DNA of 64,000 bases from Mycolicibacterium agri (GTDB lineage Bacteria; Actinomycetota; Actinomycetes; Mycobacteriales; Mycobacteriaceae), in assembly GCF_002553505.1 (NCBI RefSeq), contig NZ_PDCP01000027.1, forward strand, positions 20,361 through 84,360, given 5' to 3'. The notes beneath the pieces are model-generated. The model searched no databases. It was not told the DNA's origin and worked only from the letters and a program-made list of their open reading frames with translations. Of this stretch, positions 1 through 6,985 are shown piece by piece. Position 1 is the first letter of the stretch. Every line of letters starts with the position of its first letter. The translations under genes and the position numbers were made by a program.

Positions 1-1344
1 ACACTTGCAGGCATCATCGCCGGGCTGACAGAGCCCACCGAAGGTCAAATGACCTGGTGCGGCCAGCGTTACGCGCCCGCCAACCCCGGAGAGGCCATCG
101 CGGCGGGCATCGGCATGATCCACCAGGAACTGCGTCTGCTGCCCGAACTCACGGTCGCCGAGAACGTGATGGTGGGACGCTGGCCGACGCGCCGCGGCAT
201 GGTCTCGCAGGCCGCGATGGCGCGCGAAGCCAAGACGCACCTCGACCGTCTCGGCTTCCGCGGGCGGATGGATCAGCTCGTCGGTGAGCTCAGCGTGGCC
301 GGCCAGCAGCAGGTGGAGATCGCGAAAGCGTTGGCGCTGCAGGCGCGTCTGCTCATCCTCGATGAGCCCACAGCGGCGCTGGGCACCGACGAGACCGACG
401 CCCTGTTCGAAACCGTCCGTGGATTGCGCGCGGACGGGGTGTCGTTCATCTATGTCAGCCACCGGCTGGCCGAAATCGCCCAGATCGCCGACCGCATCGT
501 GGTCCTGCGGGACGGCCACAAGATCAGCGAGCACGCCAGCGGTCAGGTGCCCGCCGCTCAACTCGTCAAGGAGATGGTCGGGCGGTCGGTCGACCGACTG
601 TTCCCGGAAATGGCGCCGCCGACCGACAAAGTCGTGTTGTCGGTGCGGGGGCTGACGTCGAGCACCGGGGCGTTCGCCGACATCGACCTCGATGTGCACG
701 CCGGCGAAGTCGTGGGCATCGCCGGGATCGTCGGCGCCGGGCGCACCGAAGTGGTTCGGGCGATCGCCGGTGCTGACCCGCGCGCGGCCGGGACCGTGAC
801 GGTCGACGGCAAGGAGCTCAAACCTGGCCTGCGCCATGCGATCAACGCCGGAATCGTGCTAGTGCCCGAGGACCGCAAGCAGCAGGGCGTCATCGTCACC
901 GAGACCATCGAGGACAACATCGCGCTGGCCAATCTCGACACGTTGCAGCAGCGGGGTTGGGTGGTGCCGCGCGGGGTGCGGGCGCTGGCCAGCGATGTGG
1001 TGACCCGGCTCGGCGTGAAAGGGCGCCCCGACGCGCCGGTGCAGTCGCTGTCCGGCGGCAACCAGCAGAAGGTCGTGCTCGGCAAGTGGCTGCAGCGCAA
1101 CCCCAAGGTCGTGATCCTCGACGAACCGACACGCGGCATCGACGTCGGCGCTCGTTCGGCCATCTACGAACTGATCGCCGACCTGGCCAAGGCGGGCACC
1201 GCGGTGGTTGTGGTCAGCTCCGATCTGGACGAGATACTGGGCCTGTCTCACCGGGTGGTGGTGTTGGCGCGAGGCCGCGCGCAAGGGCAGTTGGCAGGAG
1301 CGGAACTCACCGCTCACGACGTGATGGAGCTCGCGACGCAATGA
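1..1344 (+). CDS. Sugar ABC transporter ATP-binding protein (RbsA/MglA/XylG type), 5' end cut off
   Basis: Tandem-ATPase subunit that powers uptake of a monosaccharide or polyol through a CUT2-type ABC importer. The frame is open from base 1 without a start and reads T-L-A-G directly after where a Walker A GKST would lie, so the gene begins upstream of the window; the ATG at 49 is internal. The first ATPase half shows a signature region (LSVAGQQQVEIAKAL) and Walker B LLILDEPTAAL. The second half has the family's degenerate Walker A (GIVGAGRTEV), signature LSGGNQQKVVLGKWL and Walker B VVILDEPTRGIDVGA. Two domains with a degenerate second P-loop is the usual RbsA pattern. The stop overlaps the next start by 4 bp (ATGA), so the SDR is co-translated. 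Permease and binding protein genes are presumably upstream. The sugar cannot be read from the sequence. Confidence 0.9.
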   Translation, partial: TLAGIIAGLTEPTEGQMTWCGQRYAPANPGEAIAAGIGMIHQELRLLPELTVAENVMVGRWPTRRGMVSQAAMAREAKTHLDRLGFRGRMDQLVGELSVAGQQQVEIAKALALQARLLILDEPTAALGTDETDALFETVRGLRADGVSFIYVSHRLAEIAQIADRIVVLRDGHKISEHASGQVPAAQLVKEMVGRSVDRLFPEMAPPTDKVVLSVRGLTSSTGAFADIDLDVHAGEVVGIAGIVGAGRTEVVRAIAGADPRAAGTVTVDGKELKPGLRHAINAGIVLVPEDRKQQGVIVTETIEDNIALANLDTLQQRGWVVPRGVRALASDVVTRLGVKGRPDAPVQSLSGGNQQKVVLGKWLQRNPKVVILDEPTRGIDVGARSAIYELIADLAKAGTAVVVVSSDLDEILGLSHRVVVLARGRAQGQLAGAELTAHDVMELATQ

Positions 1345-2138
1345 CGACCACTATGCCGTCTATCCTGTCCATACCGAACGGCCTGTTCGATCTGAGTGGG
1401 CGCGTTGCGCTGATCACCGGCGCCGCAAGCGGAATCGGCCAAGCCATTGCCGTTGCCGTGGCGGCGCAGGGTGCGGACGTCGCCGCCGTCGACCTCCCGT
1501 CTGCGGATCCGCAAGCGACGCTGGACGCCATCGGAAAGTGCGGGCGGCGCGCGGTTTTCGTCGGCGCGGATGTCACATCACCCGACCAGATGCAGGCAGC
1601 CGTGGCGCAGACCGAACGGGAACTCGGTCCGCTCACGCTGGCCGTCAACGCGGCAGGCATCGCCAACGCGTGCCCGGCCGAGTCGATGCCGCTGGAGCAG
1701 TGGCAACGGGTCTACGACGTCGACGTGACCGGCGTGTTCGTCAGCTGCCAGGCCGAAGCCGCCGCGATGCTGAACCATGGCCGCGGTTCGATCGTCAACA
1801 TCTCGTCGATGTCGGGCACGATCGTCAATCGCGGTCTGCTGCAATGCCATTACAACAGCGCCAAGGCGGCGGTCACCCATCTGTCGCGGTCCCTGGCGAT
1901 GGAATGGGCGCGACGCGGCATCCGCGTCAACGCGCTGAGCCCCGGCTACACGGCCACGCCGATGAACCTGCGCCCCGAGATGGCCGACCGCATGAACGAG
2001 TACGCCGAGGAAACTCCCGTCGGCCGGATCGCCGACCCGGCCGAGATGGGCGGGCCCGCGGTCTTTTTGCTCTCCGATGCCGCCAGCTTCGTCACCGGTA
2101 TCGACCTGTTGGCCGACGGCGGCTTCTGCGCCCAGTAG
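1341..2138 (+). CDS. Short-chain dehydrogenase/reductase (classical SDR)
   Basis: Cytoplasmic NAD(P)-dependent oxidoreductase of 265 aa. The cofactor motif TGAASGIG is near residue 26, followed by NAAG, a catalytic Ser in NISSMSG and the Tyr-Lys pair in YNSAKAAV; the C-terminal part (LSPGYTATPM) is typical of the family. An acidic residue (VDLPSAD) after beta-2 hints at NAD preference, which is inference. The ATG at 1341 overlaps the transporter ATPase stop by 4 bp, so this is the catabolic partner of the sugar importer, most likely a sugar or polyol dehydrogenase. A longer reading of this frame from 957 is only antisense/out-of-frame noise across the ATPase gene. Confidence 0.9.
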   Translation: MTTTMPSILSIPNGLFDLSGRVALITGAASGIGQAIAVAVAAQGADVAAVDLPSADPQATLDAIGKCGRRAVFVGADVTSPDQMQAAVAQTERELGPLTLAVNAAGIANACPAESMPLEQWQRVYDVDVTGVFVSCQAEAAAMLNHGRGSIVNISSMSGTIVNRGLLQCHYNSAKAAVTHLSRSLAMEWARRGIRVNALSPGYTATPMNLRPEMADRMNEYAEETPVGRIADPAEMGGPAVFLLSDAASFVTGIDLLADGGFCAQ

Positions 2139-2188
2139 ATCTCCCGCGCGATTCCGCCCCGGCAGCGCGCATCAGCGAAGGACCCGCA

Positions 2189-2410
2189 ATGAAACCACAG
2201 TGGAAACCAGTCGAAATCATCGTGCCGGAGGGTTTGTCGCCGCGGCAGGTGCTGGACAGCATTCATGCGCAGATCCGCATCAACGCGACCGAGGCCGGTG
2301 AGTTCGTCCAACGAATACACGTGGGCGCGGGAGAGCCCTACTCCGAAGGATTTTCGAAGTGGACCGCGAGCTATCTGCCCGGGCCGCCGGCGGCGTTCCC
2401 GCAGGATTGA
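2189..2410 (+). CDS. Small conserved-looking protein of unknown function (73 aa)
   Basis: ATG at 2189, about 50 bp after the SDR stop, preceded by a purine-rich GAAGGA at 2176-2181. The protein has no signal peptide or membrane segment. It begins MKPQWKPVEIIVPEG and contains charged and aromatic segments (GEPYSEGFSKW) with a proline-rich end. The position suggests it is the last gene of the sugar transporter/SDR operon. I do not recognise a family. It could be a regulatory or accessory protein of the SDR; the call rests on position, ribosome binding site and codon use consistent with its neighbours. Confidence 0.6.
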   Translation: MKPQWKPVEIIVPEGLSPRQVLDSIHAQIRINATEAGEFVQRIHVGAGEPYSEGFSKWTASYLPGPPAAFPQD

Positions 2411-2468
2411 GGCTCATCTTCGACCCGACGAAGAAGAGTCGGTCAAGAGCTCGTCAAACCTTGCGACG

Positions 2469-2520
2469 AACGTGAAGCCTCTGCGATTTTTGGCCTGATT
2501 CTTCGCAAAATCTTCACGTT
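2469..2520. repeat. 52-bp palindromic intergenic element (copy 1 of family A)
   Basis: AACGTGAAG at 2469-2477 is the exact reverse complement of CTTCACGTT at 2512-2520, with GCGA/TCGC pairing inside. The reverse complement of 19681-19732 matches it over all 52 positions with about 12 differences. It lies between convergent genes, so it could act as a two-way terminator. Confidence 0.7.
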
Positions 2521-2545
2521 GGGCGGGTGGAAGGAGCGGACGTGC

Positions 2546-4207
2546 CTACGACAGCGACTCGTCCAACTCGCCGAGCGAGGCGATCAGCGCGCTGTTGGCC
2601 GAGTAGTCGACGGGACAGGCGATGACGCTGACCGTGTCGTCGTCGAGGGCTTGGCGCAATGTCGGCAGTAGCTCGTCGGCGGCCGTGATTCGATAGCCCT
2701 TCGCGCCGAAACTCTCGGCGTAGGCAACGAAATCGGGGTTGTTGAACCGGGTTTCGACGTTGTGGCCGATTTCGAGATCCATCTTCCAGCTGATCAGCCC
2801 GTAGGCGTTGTCGTCCCAGATGAGGATCACCATGGGCGTCCTGACCCGCAGGGCCGTCTCGATCTCCTGCGAGTTCATCATGAACGCGCCGTCGCCGGTG
2901 GCGACCAGAACCTTCGCCGACGGCCGCGCGATCTTGGCCGCGATCGCTCCCGGCACCGTCCACGCCATCGTCGACAGGCCGTTGGATATCAGGCACGTGT
3001 TCGGCTCGTACGTGGGGTAGAGCCTGGCCATCCACATCTTCAGGGCGCCGGTGTCGACGAGAGCGATATCGCTGCGCCCCAGCGCGGCTCGGGTGTCGGC
3101 GACGATGCAGGCCGGTGCGAGCGGGAATCTGTCGTCGGCGCGGCCACGCTCCAGCTCACCGGCGAGCAGTTCGCGGATCTTCTCGTGCCCCGACGACGGC
3201 GGGTGTTCGCGCGTCACCTGCGTCGCCAGCGCATCGAGGGTGCGGCCGATATCGCCCTGCAGCCCGACCGCGACGTCGTAGTGCAGGTCGACTTCGGCGG
3301 GGAAGCGGTGGATGTGGATGATCTTCGTGTCGCCGCGCGGATTGATGCGGATCGGGTCGAACTCCTGCAGTTCGTATCCGGTGGCGACGATCACGTCGGC
3401 GCGGTCGAAGCCGAAGTTCACGTAGTCGTGGCGCATGAACCCGACAGCGCCCAGCGCGAGCGGATGGTCGTCGGGCATCACGCCCTTGCCGTGAAACGTT
3501 GTCGCCACTGGGATTTGAAGCGACTCGGCGAAGCGGCGCACCGCGTCTGCCGCGCCGCCGCGCGCCGCGCCGTGACCTGCCAGCATCACGGGATTGCGTG
3601 CCGTGCGCAGGATTTCGACCGCACGCTCGATCTGGCCCGCGGAAGGGTCGTCGGGCCGCGGGACGTTGACCGGCAGCGGGCTGCACTCCGCGGGAGCGGG
3701 GGCCTCCTCGACGTCCTCGGGCACGGCCAGATACACCGCGCCGGGGCGCTCGGTCTGGGCGAGCTTGAACGCCTTTCGCACCATCTCCGGAACGGCGCCC
3801 GGTGACGGGACGAGCGCCGACCACTTCGTCGCCGGGGCGAACATCGAGACCAGATCGACGCTCTGGTGCGACTCCTTGTAGATGCGCCCGATCCCGACCT
3901 GCGCCGAAATGGCCAGCACCGGAGTCGAATTCGTGGTCGCATCGGCGACTCCGAGCAGGAGGTTGATCGCCCCCGGGCCCAGCGTCGCCGAGCACACGCC
4001 TGCCTGCCCCGTCAGGCGCCCGTACACCTCGGCCATGAACGCGGCGCCCTGCTCGTGGCGGGTCAACACGTATTCGATCGATGAGTTCGCCAGCGCCTCG
4101 ACGAAGCGGATGTTCTCTTCGCCGGGGATGCCGAAGACATGCGTGACGCCCTCGTTCTCCAGACATTCGACGATCAGTTCGGCGGTCGAGCGAGTCGTTT
4201 CGTCCAC
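2546..4207 (-). CDS. Acetolactate synthase-like ThDP-dependent enzyme
   Basis: 553-aa thiamine-diphosphate enzyme of the acetolactate synthase/acetohydroxyacid synthase family, condensing two pyruvates to acetolactate if the family role holds. The activating Glu lies in TRHEQGAAFMA near residue 52. The ThDP/Mg motif is GDGAFMMNSQE followed by the DDNAYGLI segment near residue 450. No small regulatory subunit is nearby, and the sequence style (WDDNAYGLISWK) is closer to the catabolic AlsS/IlvX-like group than to biosynthetic IlvB. The start is GTG at 4207. It sits 10 bp downstream of arsR on the same strand and could be read through from it. Other possibilities are a related 2-oxoacid decarboxylase-type enzyme; the exact substrate is not proven. 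Confidence 0.8.
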   Translation of the reverse strand: MDETTRSTAELIVECLENEGVTHVFGIPGEENIRFVEALANSSIEYVLTRHEQGAAFMAEVYGRLTGQAGVCSATLGPGAINLLLGVADATTNSTPVLAISAQVGIGRIYKESHQSVDLVSMFAPATKWSALVPSPGAVPEMVRKAFKLAQTERPGAVYLAVPEDVEEAPAPAECSPLPVNVPRPDDPSAGQIERAVEILRTARNPVMLAGHGAARGGAADAVRRFAESLQIPVATTFHGKGVMPDDHPLALGAVGFMRHDYVNFGFDRADVIVATGYELQEFDPIRINPRGDTKIIHIHRFPAEVDLHYDVAVGLQGDIGRTLDALATQVTREHPPSSGHEKIRELLAGELERGRADDRFPLAPACIVADTRAALGRSDIALVDTGALKMWMARLYPTYEPNTCLISNGLSTMAWTVPGAIAAKIARPSAKVLVATGDGAFMMNSQEIETALRVRTPMVILIWDDNAYGLISWKMDLEIGHNVETRFNNPDFVAYAESFGAKGYRITAADELLPTLRQALDDDTVSVIACPVDYSANSALIASLGELDESLS

Positions 4208-4217
4208 GACCGCGAGC

Positions 4218-4583
4218 CTACTTACAGCAGTTGGGGTCCAGCACCGTGCACAGCGCGCCGAGCGCGTCCCGGTGCGGCCGGTGATAGACGCTCATGCCGC
4301 GGCGCTCCGACACCACGAGCCCGGCACGGCGGAGCTGGCTGAGGTGGTGGCTGACGGTCGACTCGGTCAGGCCAAGGGTCGCCGCCAGCTCGCCGCTGTT
4401 CTGCTCACCCGAGGTGAACAGGTACGACATGATCTTCACGCGGGCCGGGTCGGCCAGCGCTTTCAGCCGCAGCGCCACATGCAGGGCGTCCTCGTCGGAT
4501 ATCGGTCCGGCCGCCACCGGCGCGCAGCACACCGGGGCGGACATGTCGACCATCGGCAGCGTCTTGGGCACGCCATCGATCAT
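4218..4583 (-). CDS. ArsR/SmtB-family metal(loid)-sensing repressor
   Basis: 121-aa winged-helix repressor. The helix-turn-helix is TLGLTESTVSHHLSQLRRAG. A Cys pair near the N-terminus (PVCCAP) and a C-terminal CTVLDPNCC cluster are probable As(III)/Cd(II) ligands. It is divergent from cadI, the arrangement seen for Rv2640c/Rv2641 in M. tuberculosis. The frame stays open up to a TTG at 4607, but that codon is inside a palindromic operator, so ATG 4583 (or ATG 4553 or 4544) is more likely the start. It is expected to repress itself and cadI until metal binds. Confidence 0.85.
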   Translation of the reverse strand: MIDGVPKTLPMVDMSAPVCCAPVAAGPISDEDALHVALRLKALADPARVKIMSYLFTSGEQNSGELAATLGLTESTVSHHLSQLRRAGLVVSERRGMSVYHRPHRDALGALCTVLDPNCCK

Positions 4584-4593
4584 GCCGAGGATA

Positions 4594-4607
4594 TTGACAT
4601 AAGTCAA
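4594..4607. promoter_or_regulatory. Palindromic ArsR operator 1 overlapping the cadI promoter -35
   Basis: TTGAC-ATAA-GTCAA palindrome. On the plus strand its first six bases (TTGACA, 4594-4599) form a good -35, and CATGAT at 4618-4623 is a plausible -10 with 18-bp spacing, so repressor binding would block cadI transcription. Confidence 0.6.
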
Positions 4608-4632
4608 AAAGGTGGAGCATGATGGCTGTGTA

Positions 4633-4648
4633 GTTCGATATAAGTCGA
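4633..4648. promoter_or_regulatory. Palindromic ArsR operator 2
   Basis: TTCGA-TATAAG-TCGAA, sharing the ATAAGTC core with operator 1 about 39 bp away. It sits just before the cadI ribosome binding site (AGGAAGG, 4655-4661). Two copies of one core between divergent genes support an operator role. Confidence 0.6.
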
Positions 4649-4667
4649 AAACCTAGGAAGGTGTGCC

Positions 4668-5114
4668 ATGTCCCGTGTGCAGCTCGCCCTGAACGTCGAC
4701 AACCTCGAGGAGGCCGTGGCGTTCTACTCAAAGTTGTTCAACACCGAGCCCGCCAAGCTCAAAGAGGGCTACGCCAACTTCGCGGTCGCCGACCCTGCGC
4801 TGAAGCTGGTCCTGATCGAGAACCCCGGGCAGGGCGGCACCCTCAACCACCTGGGCGTCGAGGTCGAATCAAGCGACAGCGTGCACGCCGAGATCGCCCG
4901 GCTCGCGGGTGAAGGGCTGTTCACCGACGAGGAGATCGGCACCACGTGTTGCTTCGCCACCCAGGACAAGGTCTGGGTCACCGGACCGGCGGGGGAGAAG
5001 TGGGAGGTCTACACCGTGTTGGCCGACTCGGAAACATTCGGTGCCAGCCCTCGAAGCTCAGCGGGCGAGGACACCAAGCGTCAGGTCTGCTGCGGAGGTG
5101 CGACGTCCGCTTAG
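4668..5114 (+). CDS. cadI: CadI/ArsI-like vicinal oxygen chelate dioxygenase
   Basis: 148-aa VOC-fold protein beginning MSRVQLALNVDNLEEAVAFY, matching the cadmium-inducible CadI (Rv2641) group. ArsI members of this family cleave the C-As bond of trivalent organoarsenicals. The thiol pair that binds As(III) in ArsI is present as GTTCCFA near residue 98, and a further CCGG motif lies at the C-terminus. Metal ligands fit NHLGVEV and the Glu in KWEVYTV. It is divergent from arsR with two operators between them, so metal-inducible expression is likely. The stop overlaps the convergent DUF1906 gene by 4 bp. Whether it detoxifies organoarsenic or only responds to cadmium is not decided by sequence. 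Confidence 0.88.
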   Translation: MSRVQLALNVDNLEEAVAFYSKLFNTEPAKLKEGYANFAVADPALKLVLIENPGQGGTLNHLGVEVESSDSVHAEIARLAGEGLFTDEEIGTTCCFATQDKVWVTGPAGEKWEVYTVLADSETFGASPRSSAGEDTKRQVCCGGATSA

Positions 5115-5914
5115 CGGTCCAGGTCCCATTGGCCGTAATCGGCTGCCAGGATGTCGTTTTCGTCGACGTGGCTGCCGCCGAGGCTGATGCCCGGGTCGGA
5201 GGCGGTGACGATCACGCGTTGGTACAGCACCGCCGCCGGCGCGCGCACGCCGTCTGACCACGCCCTGGTCTGCCACGCCCACCGGTAGCCCGGCGTGGTG
5301 GACTGCCCGATGACGCCGTCGGCGATGGCCCACTTGCACACGCCCGCGTGCCCGTAGACGCCGGTGCGTTCGACGCCGAGCACCGAGTTGATACCGCGAA
5401 GCCAGTTGACCGCAACGCTTTTCCACGTCGACTGGTCGATGTCCTCGTCGATGCTGAAGAAGATCGGCGCGGTGTCCGGTCCACCGGCAGCGGCATGCAG
5501 GCGCGAGGCGGTTTGCGCATCGGCGACGCCGCCGTCATAGCCGCGGGTGAAGTCCGACGGCGTCGGCCAGCCGGGCTTGCCGTACTGATAGCAGCTGACC
5601 ACCTGAAGGCCCAGTGCGCGCAACGCGTCCGCGTACTTTCGGGTGACCGGTTTGAAATCGAAGGTGGCGCCCGGCCGTAATTCCGATACGTACACCAACG
5701 CGCCGGTGTAGCCGGCTGCGGCGATCTGATCGGCAGGGACCTGCAGCTCGGTGAAATCGATCAGCTTGCCGTTGGCCGCTGCTGCCCGTGGTGGGTCGAA
5801 CGTCGACACGGCCAACCCGATCAGGGGTGCGGCCAGCGCGCCTTTGATGATCGCGCGCCTGGTGACGCGTCCGCTTGGGAACGAGCCCAGTGACCTACTC
5901 GGGTCCGACGACAC
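5111..5914 (-). CDS. Tat-exported DUF1906 (Rv2525c-like) glycoside-hydrolase-fold protein
   Basis: 267 aa. A twin-arginine motif (TRRAIIKGALAAPL) and an AAA cleavage region give a Tat signal in about the first 50 residues. The rest is a DUF1906 TIM-barrel-like domain (IDFTELQVPADQI near its start, later FFSIDEDIDQ with acidic residues that could be catalytic). In M. tuberculosis the homologue Rv2525c is Tat-exported and linked to cell-wall physiology; its substrate is unknown. The GTG at 5914 was chosen because it gives a full Tat signal and overlaps the upstream cutinase stop by 20 bp; GTG 5929 is an alternative. It forms an operon with the cutinase. Confidence 0.85.
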   Translation of the reverse strand: MSSDPSRSLGSFPSGRVTRRAIIKGALAAPLIGLAVSTFDPPRAAAANGKLIDFTELQVPADQIAAAGYTGALVYVSELRPGATFDFKPVTRKYADALRALGLQVVSCYQYGKPGWPTPSDFTRGYDGGVADAQTASRLHAAAGGPDTAPIFFSIDEDIDQSTWKSVAVNWLRGINSVLGVERTGVYGHAGVCKWAIADGVIGQSTTPGYRWAWQTRAWSDGVRAPAAVLYQRVIVTASDPGISLGGSHVDENDILAADYGQWDLDR

Positions 5915-6812
5915 GGCACTCCGTCGCACACGACGCGATCGTCTCCGGCGAGGGTTGCAAGTGCGGTTGCGGGGCGGGCGGCGGCGCGGGCGGCGCGACC
6001 GGGATGGTCGACAGTTGCGGCGCGGCCGGGGTGGTCGACAGTTGCGGCGCAGCAGGAGTGCCCAGGTGCGGCCGGCCCGTGGACAGGGGCGAAACCGTAG
6101 GAGTCCGCGGTGTCGCGTCGCTGTCCCCAGGCGTCTCCTCGTCCTCCTGGGGTGTCGCGAGTTTGGCGGCGACGAATGTTGCCGCCTGATCGACCATCCC
6201 CGTCTCCTTGTACTGCGTGTGCGCGTTCCAGTCGCGCCCGCTCGAGCACACGAAGTCCTCGGGCACGCACAGATCGATGGTCTTGTCCGCATACAACGGG
6301 CCGACGACGATGTCCGGCTGGTTGATCACCCGCATGAACCGCTCGTTGGGGGTGCCGAACAGCGCGACGGCCGCGACGTGTTCGGCCACATCGGCCGGCA
6401 TGGGATTGGGGACACCCTCGGGCACGCCGTCGGGTATGACGTCGGCCGTGACGAAGCCCGCCACGGCAGCACCCTGCGAGAACCCGCCCAGCACGATGCG
6501 GGTGTCCGGGCAGGCCGCCGCGACCGATTCGACCTTCGCGCTGGCGTCTCTGATGCCGTCAACGGCTCGGGGAAAGTCGGTGGTGGCCGGGTAGTTGACG
6601 GGATAGACCTCCATCGACTTGTCGCCGATGCGCGAGCGCAGCGCTTCGACGAACGCCTCGCCCGTCGGACCCAAACCGGGCGCCTCGGCGGTGCCGCGCG
6701 CGAAAACGACTTCCACGTCAGGGCATGGCTCCGCCGACGCCGACGGCGCGGCGGCCAGCGTCAATCCCGCTGCCGTCGCTGCGATCGTGATCGCGATGTG
6801 GCCTGCCCTCAC
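5895..6812 (-). CDS. Secreted cutinase-family serine esterase with proline-rich tail
   Basis: 305 aa. A signal peptide (residues about 1-28, ending SASA) precedes mature EPCPDVEVVFARGT, the classic mycobacterial cutinase start. The nucleophile Ser is in GGFSQGAAV near residue 107; Asp (CVPEDFVC) and His (NAHTQY) complete the triad, and Cys pairs are present. After about residue 230 there is an 80-residue Pro/Ala/Thr-rich tail ending in CATECRVVGPE, longer than in many family members. The frame is open further to 6896, but GTG 6812 gives a normal signal peptide. It probably hydrolyses lipid esters or polyester outside the cell. Confidence 0.88.
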   Translation of the reverse strand: MRAGHIAITIAATAAGLTLAAAPSASAEPCPDVEVVFARGTAEAPGLGPTGEAFVEALRSRIGDKSMEVYPVNYPATTDFPRAVDGIRDASAKVESVAAACPDTRIVLGGFSQGAAVAGFVTADVIPDGVPEGVPNPMPADVAEHVAAVALFGTPNERFMRVINQPDIVVGPLYADKTIDLCVPEDFVCSSGRDWNAHTQYKETGMVDQAATFVAAKLATPQEDEETPGDSDATPRTPTVSPLSTGRPHLGTPAAPQLSTTPAAPQLSTIPVAPPAPPPAPQPHLQPSPETIASCATECRVVGPE

Positions 6813-6985
6813 GGCGCCATGCTGACATACCGGCAACAAACCGGCATTTCGAAAATCCAATTGTTTATGAACGTCACATGAATCGCTTATTTTCACAGTT
6901 GGGCGGTTTTTCGCCGTCGATCACGAAATAGCCTGACACGCTGGGCGTTTAACGTCTGCCACGAGTTAACCGTGCCAGATCCCCG

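Noticed and set aside
957..2138. 393-aa ORF starting inside the ABC ATPase gene
   Set aside because: Only its last 265 codons (from 1341) look like protein, an SDR; the front is an out-of-frame reading of the ATPase gene.
4583..4607. N-terminal extension of ArsR (TYVNILG)
   Set aside because: Begins with TTG inside a palindromic operator; ATG 4583 fits better.
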